This document shows, piece after piece, positions 19,083 to 28,195 of a stretch of DNA of 44,427 nucleotides (positions within the stretch are counted from its first letter, which is position 1; every line of letters begins with the position of its first letter). The DNA comes from Planctomycetaceae bacterium. GTDB taxonomy: Bacteria > Planctomycetota > Planctomycetia > Gemmatales > Gemmataceae. The position numbers and the translations under genes were made by a program. Location: NCBI GenBank assembly GCA_013823135.1, contig PNLP01000059.1, positions 1 through 44,427 of the forward strand, written 5' to 3'. The notes beneath the pieces are model-generated. The model was not told where the DNA came from and made no database searches. It saw nothing but the letters and a program-made list of their open reading frames with translations.

Positions 19083-20018
19083 ATGCATCGTCGCGCCGTT
19101 TCCGCCCGCCACGCCTTCACGCTGATCGAGTTACTGGTGGTGATCGCCATCATCGCCATCCTGATCGGCCTGCTCCTGCCCGCCGTCCAGAAGGTTCGCG
19201 AAGCCGCCTCGCGGATGAAGTGCCAGAACAATCTCAAGCAAATCGCCCTGGCCGTCCACGGATACTACGACGCCATCGAGACGTTTCCTTATGCGTCCCT
19301 TGACCGGCAAACCGGCGAGACGACAGCGACCTACAACACCGGGTTCATCCTCGTCATGCCGTACCTGGAGCAGGACGCGGTCGCCAAGCGGTGGAACCCC
19401 AAGTTGCCGCGCAACGACACCAGTACCGAGGCTGCCCTTGGCTACTCGAACGCCAGCCTCCAGAAGAACCTCATCCCCACCTACACCTGCCCGACCATGA
19501 CCCCACCGAACGGCCCGCTTGGCGGCACCGAGAACCGGGCTTACAGTAGCTACCTGTTCTCCAGCGGAACCGTCGATCCGTCGCTGTACGCCTACTACGC
19601 CTATTACGGGGTGCCGGACCCGGCGTTCGACGGGGCGATTATCCCGATCCGCGACCGGGTCTACACCCCAACCGCCGCGTGTCCCGCCCCGACCCGGATG
19701 GCCTCGATCACAGACGGCACGTCGAACACGCTTCTCCTCGGCGAGTCCGACTTCACCCCGCGCGGGGTGCCTTCGACCGAGTTGGGGGCGATCTGGTCTT
19801 ACGGGTACATCGGATACACGTTCGGCGGCACCTTCCACCCGTTCAACAAACACAACAACACCACCGCCCTGTACGGCGCGTTCCGCAGCCAGCACACCGG
19901 CGGGGCCAACTTCGCCCTCGCCGACGGCTCGGTCACCTTCCTCCGTGACTCGATCTCTCAGCAAACCTTGCAGTGGATGTCCACCCGCGCCGGCGGCGAA
20001 ATCGTCCCCCAGAACTAA
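19083..20018 (+). CDS. DUF1559 prepilin-like protein 1
   Basis: The 311-residue protein starts at ATG 19083, with AGGAG 8 bases upstream; the frame extends further 5' but without signals. HAFTLIELLVVIAIIAILIGLLLPAVQKVREAASRM (residues about 10-45) is the type IV prepilin-like N-terminal helix with the Phe/Thr-Leu-Ile-Glu cleavage site. The C-terminus has the DUF1559 signature RSQHTGGANFALADGSV. These very numerous planctomycete proteins are thought to be exported pseudopilin-like surface proteins of unknown role. It heads an operon with the lipoprotein (11-base gap) and the Kelch protein, behind a Fur-like operator. Confidence 0.95.
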   Translation: MHRRAVSARHAFTLIELLVVIAIIAILIGLLLPAVQKVREAASRMKCQNNLKQIALAVHGYYDAIETFPYASLDRQTGETTATYNTGFILVMPYLEQDAVAKRWNPKLPRNDTSTEAALGYSNASLQKNLIPTYTCPTMTPPNGPLGGTENRAYSSYLFSSGTVDPSLYAYYAYYGVPDPAFDGAIIPIRDRVYTPTAACPAPTRMASITDGTSNTLLLGESDFTPRGVPSTELGAIWSYGYIGYTFGGTFHPFNKHNNTTALYGAFRSQHTGGANFALADGSVTFLRDSISQQTLQWMSTRAGGEIVPQN

Positions 20019-20029
20019 CGCGAGGCCGC

Positions 20030-20299
20030 ATGAAACCCCTCACTGCAATTGCGTCCGTCGTCTTCGCACTCGGCCTTGCCGGGTGCGGAGACACGCCTTC
20101 GGCCACCGAGCCGCCGACCTCGCTCTCGATGACCGACTGGAAGGCCATGCCGACCGATCAGAAGTACACACGAGAAACGCTGGAACGGCTCAAAGAGGGC
20201 GACCCGAACCTCCAGACCGCCGAAGGCTGGGAAGTATTCCAGAAGACGGTCGTCGTTCCGGCCCGGAAGAAAGACCTCCCGAACGTGAAGGCCCGCTGA
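20030..20299 (+). CDS. Small lipoprotein
   Basis: The 89-residue protein starts at ATG 20030. Its N-terminal signal peptide ends in a lipobox (LGLAGC, Cys near residue 19), so it should be lipidated and attached to a membrane facing the periplasm or surface. The mature part is polar and short, with no recognised domain. The gene follows DUF1559 after 11 bases and precedes the Kelch gene by 28 bases. Small lipoproteins of this type commonly follow DUF1559 genes in Gemmata relatives. Confidence 0.88.
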   Translation: MKPLTAIASVVFALGLAGCGDTPSATEPPTSLSMTDWKAMPTDQKYTRETLERLKEGDPNLQTAEGWEVFQKTVVVPARKKDLPNVKAR

Positions 20300-20327
20300 C
20301 TAACCCGAACCCAACACCGAGTGACCC

Positions 20328-21356
20328 ATGAAAAAGACTCCGATGCCCACAGCGCTCCCGGCGTTCCTGGCCGTGCTGGTCGCGGCGAGCGCTGCGTTGG
20401 CCCAACCCGCCCCGGCGAAGGCACCCGCGTTCCCGCCGCTGCCCCAAGCCGTCTCCAGCCTGGGGGCGGTGGCGTGCGACGGCTACCTGTACGCCTACGG
20501 CGGCCACGCCGGCAAGACTCACAGTTACGACACCAAGACCGTTCTCGGCACGTTCCACCGGCTGAAACTGGACGGCGGTACGAAGTGGGAGGAACTGCCC
20601 GGCGGCCCGATCCTCCAGGGCATGAACCTCGCCGCGCACGGCGGGAAGGTGTACCGGGTTGGCGGGATGCAGCCTCGCAACGCACCGGGGACTCCGACCG
20701 ACAACCGCTCGGTGGCCGAGTGCGCCCGGTTCGACCCAAAGGCCGGGACGTGGGAAGCCCTAGCCGAGATGCCGTCGGCGCGGTCTTCGCACGATGTGGT
20801 CGTGATCGGGGACAAGTTGGTGGTGATCGGCGGCTGGGACCAGAAAAGGAAGGACGAGAAGCCGGTCTGGCACGACACCACGCTCGTCCTCGACCTCGGG
20901 GCGAAGACGCCGAAGTGGGAAAGCCTGCCCCAGCCGTTCAAGCGGCGGGCGTTGACCGCTGCCACCGTCGGGACGAAGGTGTTCGTCATCGGCGGCCTCG
21001 GGGCCGAGGGCGGCGACCGCCGGGTGGACGTGCTGGACACCGCGACCGGCAAGTGGGCGACCGGGCCGCAACTCCCCGGTGCCGAACGGACGGCCTTCTC
21101 CCCCGCCGCCGGAGTGGTCAAGGGCCGGGTCGTGGTCAACACGTCTGCCGGTCCGGTGTTCCGGTTGAACGAAACCGGCGACGGGTGGGAGAAGGTGGGC
21201 GAAGCCAAGAAGAAGCGGATGGTCGCCCGCCTCGTCCCACACGGTGACGACGCGGTGATCCTCGTCGGCGGGGCCGGGGGCGGCGGGAATGTGGATGCCG
21301 TCGAGGTTGTCCGCCTCGCGGCCCGTGGCGAGCCTGTCGTCACCGGCGACAAGTGA
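20328..21356 (+). CDS. Exported Kelch-repeat beta-propeller protein
   Basis: The 342-residue protein has a signal peptide (residues 1-25, ending ASAALAQ). Kelch-type blades repeat YAYGGHAGKTHSYD, YRVGGMQP, LVVIGGWDQK, FVIGGLGAEGGDRRVDVLD and ILVGGAGGGGNVDAVEVV, each with the double-glycine strand typical of the fold. Such propellers bind partners and are rarely catalytic. It is the third gene of the DUF1559-lipoprotein operon and would act outside the cytoplasm. No cysteine ligands or catalytic triad stand out. Confidence 0.92.
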   Translation: MKKTPMPTALPAFLAVLVAASAALAQPAPAKAPAFPPLPQAVSSLGAVACDGYLYAYGGHAGKTHSYDTKTVLGTFHRLKLDGGTKWEELPGGPILQGMNLAAHGGKVYRVGGMQPRNAPGTPTDNRSVAECARFDPKAGTWEALAEMPSARSSHDVVVIGDKLVVIGGWDQKRKDEKPVWHDTTLVLDLGAKTPKWESLPQPFKRRALTAATVGTKVFVIGGLGAEGGDRRVDVLDTATGKWATGPQLPGAERTAFSPAAGVVKGRVVVNTSAGPVFRLNETGDGWEKVGEAKKKRMVARLVPHGDDAVILVGGAGGGGNVDAVEVVRLAARGEPVVTGDK

Positions 21357-21474
21357 CACCTTCAACCTTCAACGACGACACAATCTAACCGGCGGTTCGC
21401 CACCGGATGGGCAGGTCGAGCGGGTGGACCGTCTACCCGCTTGGCCCGTGTCCGCTTCTTCCACCGAGGTCATC

Positions 21475-21659
21475 ATGATTCGCAGTTTCCTTGCGACGAC
21501 CCTCTTGGCGGTCGTGGCAATGTCCGTCCACGCCCACTTCGTATTCGTGATGTGGCTACGGCATACCAAGGCGAAGGCCGGTGAACACGACGCAAGCAGT
21601 ACGCGGAGGTTCGCCACTGCGCCACGCTCTTCGTCAACGCGCCGGGAAAGGGGAAGTGA
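21475..21659 (+). pseudogene. DUF4198 gene remnant (internal deletion plus frameshift)
   Basis: The first 25 codons from ATG 21475 encode a signal peptide ending HAHFVFV, the normal start of mature DUF4198 proteins. The sequence then jumps to what looks like the family's C-terminus (RHTKAKAGEHD), which normally lies some 200 residues later. One base appears missing near 21592: the expected continuation KQYAEVRHCATLFVNAPGKGK and a stop at 21657-21659 lie in the next frame. The frame as read ends instead at 21672 with an unrelated tail. DUF4198 proteins are periplasmic and often linked to metal uptake; here the gene is dead. Confidence 0.7.
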
Positions 21660-21664
21660 TCTTC

Positions 21665-22405
21665 ATGGGTGACGAACGAATCTACTTCGACACGGCGCTC
21701 GGCCACTTCCACGACGGCGAGTTCGATGAGGCGGTCCACACCTGCCGGTGGGGTCTGACCGTCTACCCCGACGCGGGGCGATTGTGGGAGGTGTGCGGGC
21801 TGTCGCTGTGGATGCGGGGCGACCTGGGGTCGGCACTGCACGCGCTGGAAAAGGCCAGCGTGCTTGTCCCGCTCGCCCCGCTCGCCCAATTCGCGCTGGC
21901 GGCGGCCTACGCCTGGGCCGACAAGCCGGACCTCGCCCGGACGGTGTACCGGTATCTCGCCCAACTACCGGTGTTCCCGGTCCCGCTCCTGCCGCGTCTC
22001 GCAGCGGGAGCGGGGCGGGTGGGCGAGTACGCCGTCGCCCTGTTGGTCTGCGAGAAGATCGTGGAGTTACGACCCGGCTACCATCCGGCGTGGTTCGGGA
22101 TTGCTTACTACTTGCGGAAGCTGGGCCGACCCATTGGGGAGGCGATCCCGATGTTGGAGCAGGCGTTGACGCACGCCCCCGACGAAGAGATGTACCGACT
22201 GAACCTCGCCGCTTGCCACGCGCAGACGGGTGACGGTGAAGCCGCATACCGGATTGCGGAGACGGTGAACGTGGGGGCGGTCCGATGTCGGCACTGGCTG
22301 CGTCTGCTGCTGCCCGTGTTCGATGCCGCTGGCGACCTCGTCCAATGGGCCGCGTGTCGGACGCGACTGGCCGAGCTCGGCGATGATTGTCCAAGGTGTT
22401 TGTGA
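21665..22405 (+). CDS. TPR-repeat protein
   Basis: The 246-residue protein starts at ATG 21665; an earlier in-frame ATG (21581) lies in the DUF4198 remnant and is unlikely. Helical repeats read ALGHFHDGEFDEAVHTCRWGL, LGSALHALEKASVLVP, YAVALLVCEKIVELRPGY and IGEAIPMLEQALTHAPDEEMYRLNLAACHA, a tetratricopeptide pattern. There is no signal peptide, so it is probably a cytoplasmic scaffold. It lies between two DUF1559 genes. No specific partner can be named. Confidence 0.85.
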   Translation: MGDERIYFDTALGHFHDGEFDEAVHTCRWGLTVYPDAGRLWEVCGLSLWMRGDLGSALHALEKASVLVPLAPLAQFALAAAYAWADKPDLARTVYRYLAQLPVFPVPLLPRLAAGAGRVGEYAVALLVCEKIVELRPGYHPAWFGIAYYLRKLGRPIGEAIPMLEQALTHAPDEEMYRLNLAACHAQTGDGEAAYRIAETVNVGAVRCRHWLRLLLPVFDAAGDLVQWAACRTRLAELGDDCPRCL

Positions 22406-22533
22406 CTGGCCACCGGTCAAGGTGCGACCAGCGTGGGGCACAGAATGACCGTTGTCGCAGGAATGCGAACGCAATTCGCCGTCAAAGCCGCACATCCTGG
22501 CAAAAACAAGTCCGGCACGCGAATTGCTTGAAA

Positions 22534-22556
22534 GGTGTTGTCACCAACACAACACC
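22534..22556. promoter_or_regulatory. Palindrome upstream of the second DUF1559 gene
   Basis: GTGTTG-TCAC-CAACAC (22535-22550) is a perfect inverted repeat, nested in a wider GGTGTTG...AACACC symmetry ending at 22556. It sits 18-40 bases before the DUF1559 start. It could be an operator or a small hairpin. It differs from the TGAGA palindromes elsewhere. Confidence 0.3.
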
Positions 22557-22574
22557 GTCAGGAAGAGCCGAGCC

Positions 22575-23585
22575 ATGAAGATAAAGAGTTCGTGGCGGTC
22601 ATGCCGTGTCGCATTCACGCTGATCGAGTTATTGGTGGTGATCGCCATCATCGCCATACTGGTCGGCCTCCTCTTACCCGCCGTCCAGAAGGTCCGCGAG
22701 GCTGCGGCCCGGATGTCCTGCTCGAACAATCTCAAGCAGATTGGTCTGGCCTGTCATAACTACCACGGGGTGTACGAGCGGTTTCCCACGATTCTCACCA
22801 CCGGCAGCAGCGGGGCGACGTACTCCACCCAGCACACCTGGCTGTCCTACACTCTCCCGTACATCGAGCAAGACAACGTGTGGAAGCTGGTCAAGTTTCC
22901 GTCCCGCACGCCCGACGATCCGTATTACACGACCTCGAACGTGGATAACTCGGCCCTCGGGAACAGCGTGGACATGAACAACCTTCTCGCAGGGCAGGCG
23001 TGGGTCAAACCCATCATCTGCCCGAGTGACCCGGTCGGCGACACTCGCCAGCCGGCGGCAGACGGGGGCCGCGCGCCGACCAACTACGTCGGCAACCAGG
23101 GCTCGGACGTGAACTTCACCGCCGGCGACGGTGTGTACTACAGGAACTCGAAAACCCGTATCGGGGACGTGACCGACGGCACATCGAACACGCTCTGCGC
23201 GAGCGAGTGCCTGCGGGGCGATTTCGTTGTCGGGAGTAAGCGGGGGAACTACACCGGGGTTCGGAACGTGACCAACGCCGCCGACATCGCCGGAGCCTGC
23301 CAGTCGCAAACGCCGAACTTCGCGGACCGGGGCGGCACCTGGATCGGCGGGCAATCCTCCAACAGCACGTTCATCACTGCCCGCGCCCCGAACGATCCCC
23401 TTACCGACTGCTGGGGGCCGAACCTGGGGTCCACCAACTTCGTCGCTCGGAGCAAACACTCCGGCGGGGTGAACGCGGTCCTGTGTGACGGGAGTGTGCG
23501 GTTCACCAGGGACTCGATCAATCTGTCCAACTGGGCCGCGATGGGAACGCGGTCCGGCGGCGAGGTGGTCGGTGACACGAACTGA
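22575..23585 (+). CDS. DUF1559 prepilin-like protein 2
   Basis: The 336-residue protein starts at ATG 22575 after an AGGAAGAG ribosome site. VAFTLIELLVVIAIIAILVGLLLPAVQKVREAAARM is the prepilin-like helix, and the C-terminus carries RSKHSGGVNAVLCDGSVRFTRDSI, the DUF1559 signature. A DGTSNTL segment typical of the family is near residue 198. It ends 16 bases before the CobN-type chelatase gene and probably shares its transcript, suggesting a surface component of the same tetrapyrrole system. Confidence 0.95.
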   Translation: MKIKSSWRSCRVAFTLIELLVVIAIIAILVGLLLPAVQKVREAAARMSCSNNLKQIGLACHNYHGVYERFPTILTTGSSGATYSTQHTWLSYTLPYIEQDNVWKLVKFPSRTPDDPYYTTSNVDNSALGNSVDMNNLLAGQAWVKPIICPSDPVGDTRQPAADGGRAPTNYVGNQGSDVNFTAGDGVYYRNSKTRIGDVTDGTSNTLCASECLRGDFVVGSKRGNYTGVRNVTNAADIAGACQSQTPNFADRGGTWIGGQSSNSTFITARAPNDPLTDCWGPNLGSTNFVARSKHSGGVNAVLCDGSVRFTRDSINLSNWAAMGTRSGGEVVGDTN

Positions 23586-23601
23586 TTGAGGGGGAACGCC
23601 C

Positions 23602-26600
23602 GTGCGTCATACATTGATCGCCCTGCTCGTTGGACTCGTCTGCGTCCCCATGGCACGATCTGAGGAGCCGACTGGGACCGTCGTGTTCGTCGGGGTCTGG
23701 GATCGCTCGTTGCCGTTGATCGACAAGGCGTCCCGCGAGACGGGCGTGCCCTCGGTCGCGGTATCGCCCGCAGAACTGGCGGCCCGGCCAAAAGTCCTCG
23801 ACGGGGCGCAGGTGCTGTTCGTCCTAAACGTAAATCCGGACGAAGTCGGCAAGATGGTGGAGGTCGTCCGCGCCGCCAAGCAGCGGAACCCCAAGCTGGA
23901 GGTTCTCGCCCTTGACAAGCGGGACGTACACGCCAACCTCGCAAAGGCCGACCTCTTGCGAACCGACCCAAAGGTCGCGCCCTACTGGCGTGCGAACGGG
24001 TTAGTGAACCTGAAGCGTCTCCTCGCGTACACGGCCGCCACTTACCTCGGGCGTCCGGCAGAGGTCGAGCCACCCGTCCCCATCCCCGACGCCGGGTACT
24101 ACGACGCGGCGCGGGCTGCCGAGCCGTTCGACTCCTTCGACGCCTACCGTACCTTCAAGCGGGGCCGAAAGCGTTGGGTCGATGGCGGCCCCGTCGCCGT
24201 CCTGCTGATTCACCAGTCGTTCTGGATCACCGAAGACACGAAGGTCATCAACGCGCAGGTGGCTGCCCTGGAGAAACGCGGCGTCAACGTGGCGGTGGTT
24301 TTCGGCGACACGCACGACCGAATCGGGAAATTGATTCTGGACGCCAAGCCCGATCTTCTCATCGAAGATCGGCATGGCGGGTCTTGGCCCAAAGACGCCC
24401 TTGAAACGCTCGACGTTCCCTACCTCCGGCCCATCTCGATGCTCGGCTCGACGGTCGAGGAGTGGAAGGCAGACCCGCGCGGGCTGGCCCACCGGGACGT
24501 GGGCAACTTCATGACCGTGCAGGAGTCGAAGGGAACGGTCGAGCCGGTCGTGGTTGGGGGGCTGCGGGCGAACGTGCAAGGGTTCAAGGCCCACGACCCG
24601 ATCCCCGACCGCGTCGAGCGGTTCGCCGACCGGGCAAAGCAGTGGCTAGACCTGCGGAAGAAGGCGAACGCCGGGAAGAAACTCGCCGTCGTCTATTACA
24701 ACAAGTCGCTCGGCAAAGACGACCTGCTCCGTGGCAGCCCGACCGGGGCGTTCCTCGACGGCCCCGCCAGCCTGCTTCGGTTCCTCCCCCGGCTCAAGGA
24801 CGCCGGCTACACCCTCGGCCCGCTCCCGAAGACACCGGAAGAACTGCTGGGCTGGGTGAAGGCCCGAGGCCGGAACGTCGGCCCGTGGGCGCAGGGCGAA
24901 CTGGACGCGATGGTCGCGAGCGGCGATGTTACAATGATCCCGCTGACAAAGTACCAACAGTGGTTCGACACCAAACTGACCGAGGCGAACCGGAAGGCCG
25001 TCCTCGACCGGCACGGTCCGGCACCCGGCAAGCTGATGGTCACGCGGGTCGGCGGCCAGCCGCACATCGTCCTTCCGGGCATCCGGTCGGGCAACGTCCT
25101 CCTCACACCCCAGCCCGAACGCGGGGAGAAGCAGGACGACAAGCTGATCCACTCCCGCGACGTGCCGCCCCCGCACAACTACCTCGCGTTCTACTGGTGG
25201 CTCGAAGAGGAGTACAAGGCGGACGCCGTCGTGCATTGGGGGACGCACGGCACCCTGGAACTCCTGCCGGGCAAGGAGGCGGGGCTGTCATCGGAGTGCT
25301 GGGGAGACGTTTGCGTGGGCCGACTGCCGGTCGTCAATCTGTGGATCATGGACAACCTCGGCGAGGCGACGCTGTCCCGCCGCCGGTCCTACGCCACGCT
25401 GGTCGATCACATGGTCCCGGCCTTGGTGAACGCGGGTCTGACCGACGACCTGCGTCAACTCCACGACGAGATCGACAAGTTCGACGGGTTGGAGCCGGGC
25501 CTTCTCAAGGAAGAGTTTCGCAAGAAAGTGACGGCGGGGGCCAGAGCGACCGGGACTGCCCACACCCTCGGGCTGGACGCCTCGAAAACGCTCGCCGACG
25601 CCGACATTGGCAAGCTCGCGGAGTACCTTCACGACGTGTACGAGGCGACCACACCAACCAAGTTGCACGTCCTCGGCACCCCCCCGCCGGACACGGACGT
25701 GCCGGCGTACATGGTCAACATCCTTCGCCGCCCGTTCCTCGACCATCTCGCCGACGTGCTGCCCGTACCGAAGGAGGAAGATCGGTTCCCCGGCGACAAG
25801 TACAAGTGGCTCCGCACGAAAGCAGAAGAACTCCTGCGTGCCGTCCTGATCGAAAACCGCCCACCACCGTTCAGGCTTTCGATGTCGCTCGAACGCGACC
25901 TCACCACCGCCCGCGAGGTACTGGACAAACTGCGTCAGGCCGACGCCGAGATCGTCGGCCTGCTCCACGCGCTCGACGGAAAATTCGTCCGCCCCGGCCC
26001 TGGCCCGGACCCGATCCGCAATCCCGGCTGCCTGCCCGGCGGCCGCAATCTGTACGCACTCAACCCGGAGGAGGTGCCGACCAAGCCGTCGTGGGAGGTG
26101 GCCGTGAAACTTGTGGACGACCTCGTCCGGACGAAATCGCCGAGGAAGGTTGGCATCGACCTGAACGGCTTGGACACCATGCGCGACTTCGGCGTGGCCG
26201 AGGCGCAGGCCATGTATCTGATGGGCGTCCGCCCGGTCTGGGACGCTCAGAACCTCGCGGTGGATGTCGAATTGATCCCTCGGGCGGCACTGAACCGCCC
26301 CCGGATCGACGTGTTCGTGGCGATGGGCGGGATGTACAAGGAGAACTTCCCGACGCGGGTCAAACTGCTCGACAAGGCGGTCCGGCTCGCGTCGGCGGCG
26401 GACGAACCGGACAACGGCGTGCGTCAGGGGACGGTCCGGCTGGAGAAGCAGTTGCTCGACAGGGGATTCGCCGGATCAAAGGCGAAGGAATTTTGCCACG
26501 CACGCATCTTCGGGGCGAAACCGGGGAACATGTCCGGCACCGGCATCCTGTATCTCGTCCCGAGGTCCGGCGTGTGGGAGAAAACTGAAGAGATCGCCGA

Positions 26601-27549
26601 CGTGTACGTCGATCACATGAGCTACGCCTACACCGGCAACGTGTGGGGCGAGAAGATCGAGGGGCTTTACGACGAGGCCATTCAAGGCACGGATGTTGTT
26701 GTACGAGTCTGGGCGTCGAACATGACCAGTCCGCTGTCCAACCACCACGTCTACGAGTACATGGGCGGCATGAGCATGGCAGTCAAGAAGTTCACGGGCA
26801 AGACGCCCGTCGCCCTGATCGCGGATGTCCGCGACCCGGACCGTGGGCGTGTCCGCCAGTTCGAGGAAGTCCTTGCGACGTGTTTTCGCAGTGAGTTACT
26901 CAACCGCAAGTGGGTCGAGGGGATGAAGGGCCACGGTTACGCCGGCGCGGGTCACATGTCGGAGTTGGTGAAGAACACCTTCGGCTGGTCGGTCACGCGA
27001 CCCGGCAGCGTGACCCAGCAGACATGGGACGACATCCAGGCGGTGTACATCAAGGACAAGTTTGGCGTGGGCATGAAGGCGTACTTCGAGGCGTCGAATC
27101 CGCACGCCCTCCAAGAAATCCTGGCCACCTTGATGGAGGCAGAGCGAGTCGGGGCATGGAAGTGCGACGAGGCGACCCGGCGTGATTTGGCGACCCAATA
27201 CGCCCGGAGTGTCGTCGCCCACGGGGACAGCGCGGGTCTGGTGTCCGGGGGGAATCTGAAACTCCAGTCCGTCGTCTCGGCCCTCCTGACCGCCCCGGGC
27301 GACCCCGCCATGGCCGCGCTCGCCGATTCGTACAAGTCCGCCCTCGCCAACTCCGCTCGCCCCGCTGCCGGTTCGTCCACTGCCTCCGCGCCGGCTTCCG
27401 CCGAGTCGCCAACAGTGACGGGGAACGAGATGCGTCCGACGCAGGGACCGACGGCCGGCCGCGACCAGACATGGATCGGCCTCGCGGTCGGCGGGGCGGC
27501 GCTTGTCTTGGTCGTGGGCGGGGCCATCCGCCGGCGGAGGGTGGCTTGA
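23602..27549 (+). CDS. cobN: Exported, membrane-anchored CobN/HmuS-type chelatase large subunit
   Basis: The 1,315-residue protein starts at GTG 23602 with a GAGGGGG ribosome site. It belongs to the CobN/BchH large-subunit family: HWGTHGTLELLPGK (His545), NLWIMDNLGEATLSRRRSYATLVDHM, GGRNLYALNPEEVPT, and C-terminal FGAKPGNMSGTG and SHHVYEYMGGMS-like motifs. Unlike cytoplasmic CobN it has a signal peptide (residues 1-21) and a C-terminal transmembrane helix (about 1293-1308) followed by RRRR, so it should face the periplasm. No CobS/CobT AAA+ chelatase subunits are nearby. The next two genes are an ExbB-like channel and DUF2149, the arrangement of hmuS-hmuU-hmuV in Bacteroidetes haem operons, where HmuS acts on haem. 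The substrate here (haem or corrinoid, insertion or removal) is inference. Confidence 0.93.
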   Translation: MRHTLIALLVGLVCVPMARSEEPTGTVVFVGVWDRSLPLIDKASRETGVPSVAVSPAELAARPKVLDGAQVLFVLNVNPDEVGKMVEVVRAAKQRNPKLEVLALDKRDVHANLAKADLLRTDPKVAPYWRANGLVNLKRLLAYTAATYLGRPAEVEPPVPIPDAGYYDAARAAEPFDSFDAYRTFKRGRKRWVDGGPVAVLLIHQSFWITEDTKVINAQVAALEKRGVNVAVVFGDTHDRIGKLILDAKPDLLIEDRHGGSWPKDALETLDVPYLRPISMLGSTVEEWKADPRGLAHRDVGNFMTVQESKGTVEPVVVGGLRANVQGFKAHDPIPDRVERFADRAKQWLDLRKKANAGKKLAVVYYNKSLGKDDLLRGSPTGAFLDGPASLLRFLPRLKDAGYTLGPLPKTPEELLGWVKARGRNVGPWAQGELDAMVASGDVTMIPLTKYQQWFDTKLTEANRKAVLDRHGPAPGKLMVTRVGGQPHIVLPGIRSGNVLLTPQPERGEKQDDKLIHSRDVPPPHNYLAFYWWLEEEYKADAVVHWGTHGTLELLPGKEAGLSSECWGDVCVGRLPVVNLWIMDNLGEATLSRRRSYATLVDHMVPALVNAGLTDDLRQLHDEIDKFDGLEPGLLKEEFRKKVTAGARATGTAHTLGLDASKTLADADIGKLAEYLHDVYEATTPTKLHVLGTPPPDTDVPAYMVNILRRPFLDHLADVLPVPKEEDRFPGDKYKWLRTKAEELLRAVLIENRPPPFRLSMSLERDLTTAREVLDKLRQADAEIVGLLHALDGKFVRPGPGPDPIRNPGCLPGGRNLYALNPEEVPTKPSWEVAVKLVDDLVRTKSPRKVGIDLNGLDTMRDFGVAEAQAMYLMGVRPVWDAQNLAVDVELIPRAALNRPRIDVFVAMGGMYKENFPTRVKLLDKAVRLASAADEPDNGVRQGTVRLEKQLLDRGFAGSKAKEFCHARIFGAKPGNMSGTGILYLVPRSGVWEKTEEIADVYVDHMSYAYTGNVWGEKIEGLYDEAIQGTDVVVRVWASNMTSPLSNHHVYEYMGGMSMAVKKFTGKTPVALIADVRDPDRGRVRQFEEVLATCFRSELLNRKWVEGMKGHGYAGAGHMSELVKNTFGWSVTRPGSVTQQTWDDIQAVYIKDKFGVGMKAYFEASNPHALQEILATLMEAERVGAWKCDEATRRDLATQYARSVVAHGDSAGLVSGGNLKLQSVVSALLTAPGDPAMAALADSYKSALANSARPAAGSSTASAPASAESPTVTGNEMRPTQGPTAGRDQTWIGLAVGGAALVLVVGGAIRRRRVA

Positions 27550-27550
27550 G

Positions 27551-28195
27551 ATGGAGAAAGCCGTCTCGTCACTGACGGAGGTGATGTCCGTCATCTCCAA
27601 TGCTCTGCTCTTGCCGGTCCTGCTTGCCGAGCTGGTGTGCCTCGGATGGGTGCTGGTGTCGCTCGGCGGGTTCCTGCGCGAGTGGGCGGGCCGGCGGCAC
27701 CGGCGGCGTGTCCTGACCGGGCTCGTGGCCGCATGCGATGACCCGAACATGGAGTCATCCGACTTGTGGAAACGGCTCCTGACCGCCAGCCACCCGATGA
27801 CGTCGGTCCTCGTCGCCGGTTTACCCGTCCGTTCCGTGACGGCGGACGTGGTCAAGAAGCGGTTGACCGATCTCGAAAGTTCCGTCGCCGACGCCCTGTC
27901 CCGGCTGTCGTTCTTGACGCGGATCGGCCCGATGCTCGGCCTGCTCGGTACGCTGATTCCGCTCGGCCCGGCCCTCACTGGCCTGAGCGCCGGCAACATC
28001 CAACAACTGTCGAGCAACCTCGTCGTGGCGTTCGCCGCCACAGTCGTCGGGCTGGTGGTGAGTTGCCTCGCCTACGGGATCGGGATGGTCCGCCGGGCGT
28101 GGTACGGGCGGGACATGGACGATCTGGATTACGTTTTGAGCCGACTCTACCCGGAGGAACCGTCCCGTGCGGCGGAAGCGAATGTGGGACCGTGA
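27551..28195 (+). CDS. MotA/TolQ/ExbB-family proton channel (HmuU-like)
   Basis: The 214-residue protein starts at ATG 27551, one base after the chelatase stop. Three membrane segments are visible: about residues 12-38 (NALLLPVLLAELVCLGWVLV), 128-145 (GPMLGLLGTLIPLGPAL) and 156-180 (VVAFAATVVGLVVSCLAYGIG), with the GLLGTLIPLGPAL motif of the family. Such channels use proton flow to drive a partner protein. Its place between the CobN-type gene and DUF2149 suggests it energises that periplasmic enzyme; no TonB or ExbD gene is in the window. Confidence 0.92.
   Translation: MEKAVSSLTEVMSVISNALLLPVLLAELVCLGWVLVSLGGFLREWAGRRHRRRVLTGLVAACDDPNMESSDLWKRLLTASHPMTSVLVAGLPVRSVTADVVKKRLTDLESSVADALSRLSFLTRIGPMLGLLGTLIPLGPALTGLSAGNIQQLSSNLVVAFAATVVGLVVSCLAYGIGMVRRAWYGRDMDDLDYVLSRLYPEEPSRAAEANVGP

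Noticed and set aside
24462..26588. 708-codon plus-strand frame inside the chelatase gene
   Set aside because: It is the +1 shadow of the GC-rich cobN-type gene, with Arg/Gly/Pro-rich text and no family match.
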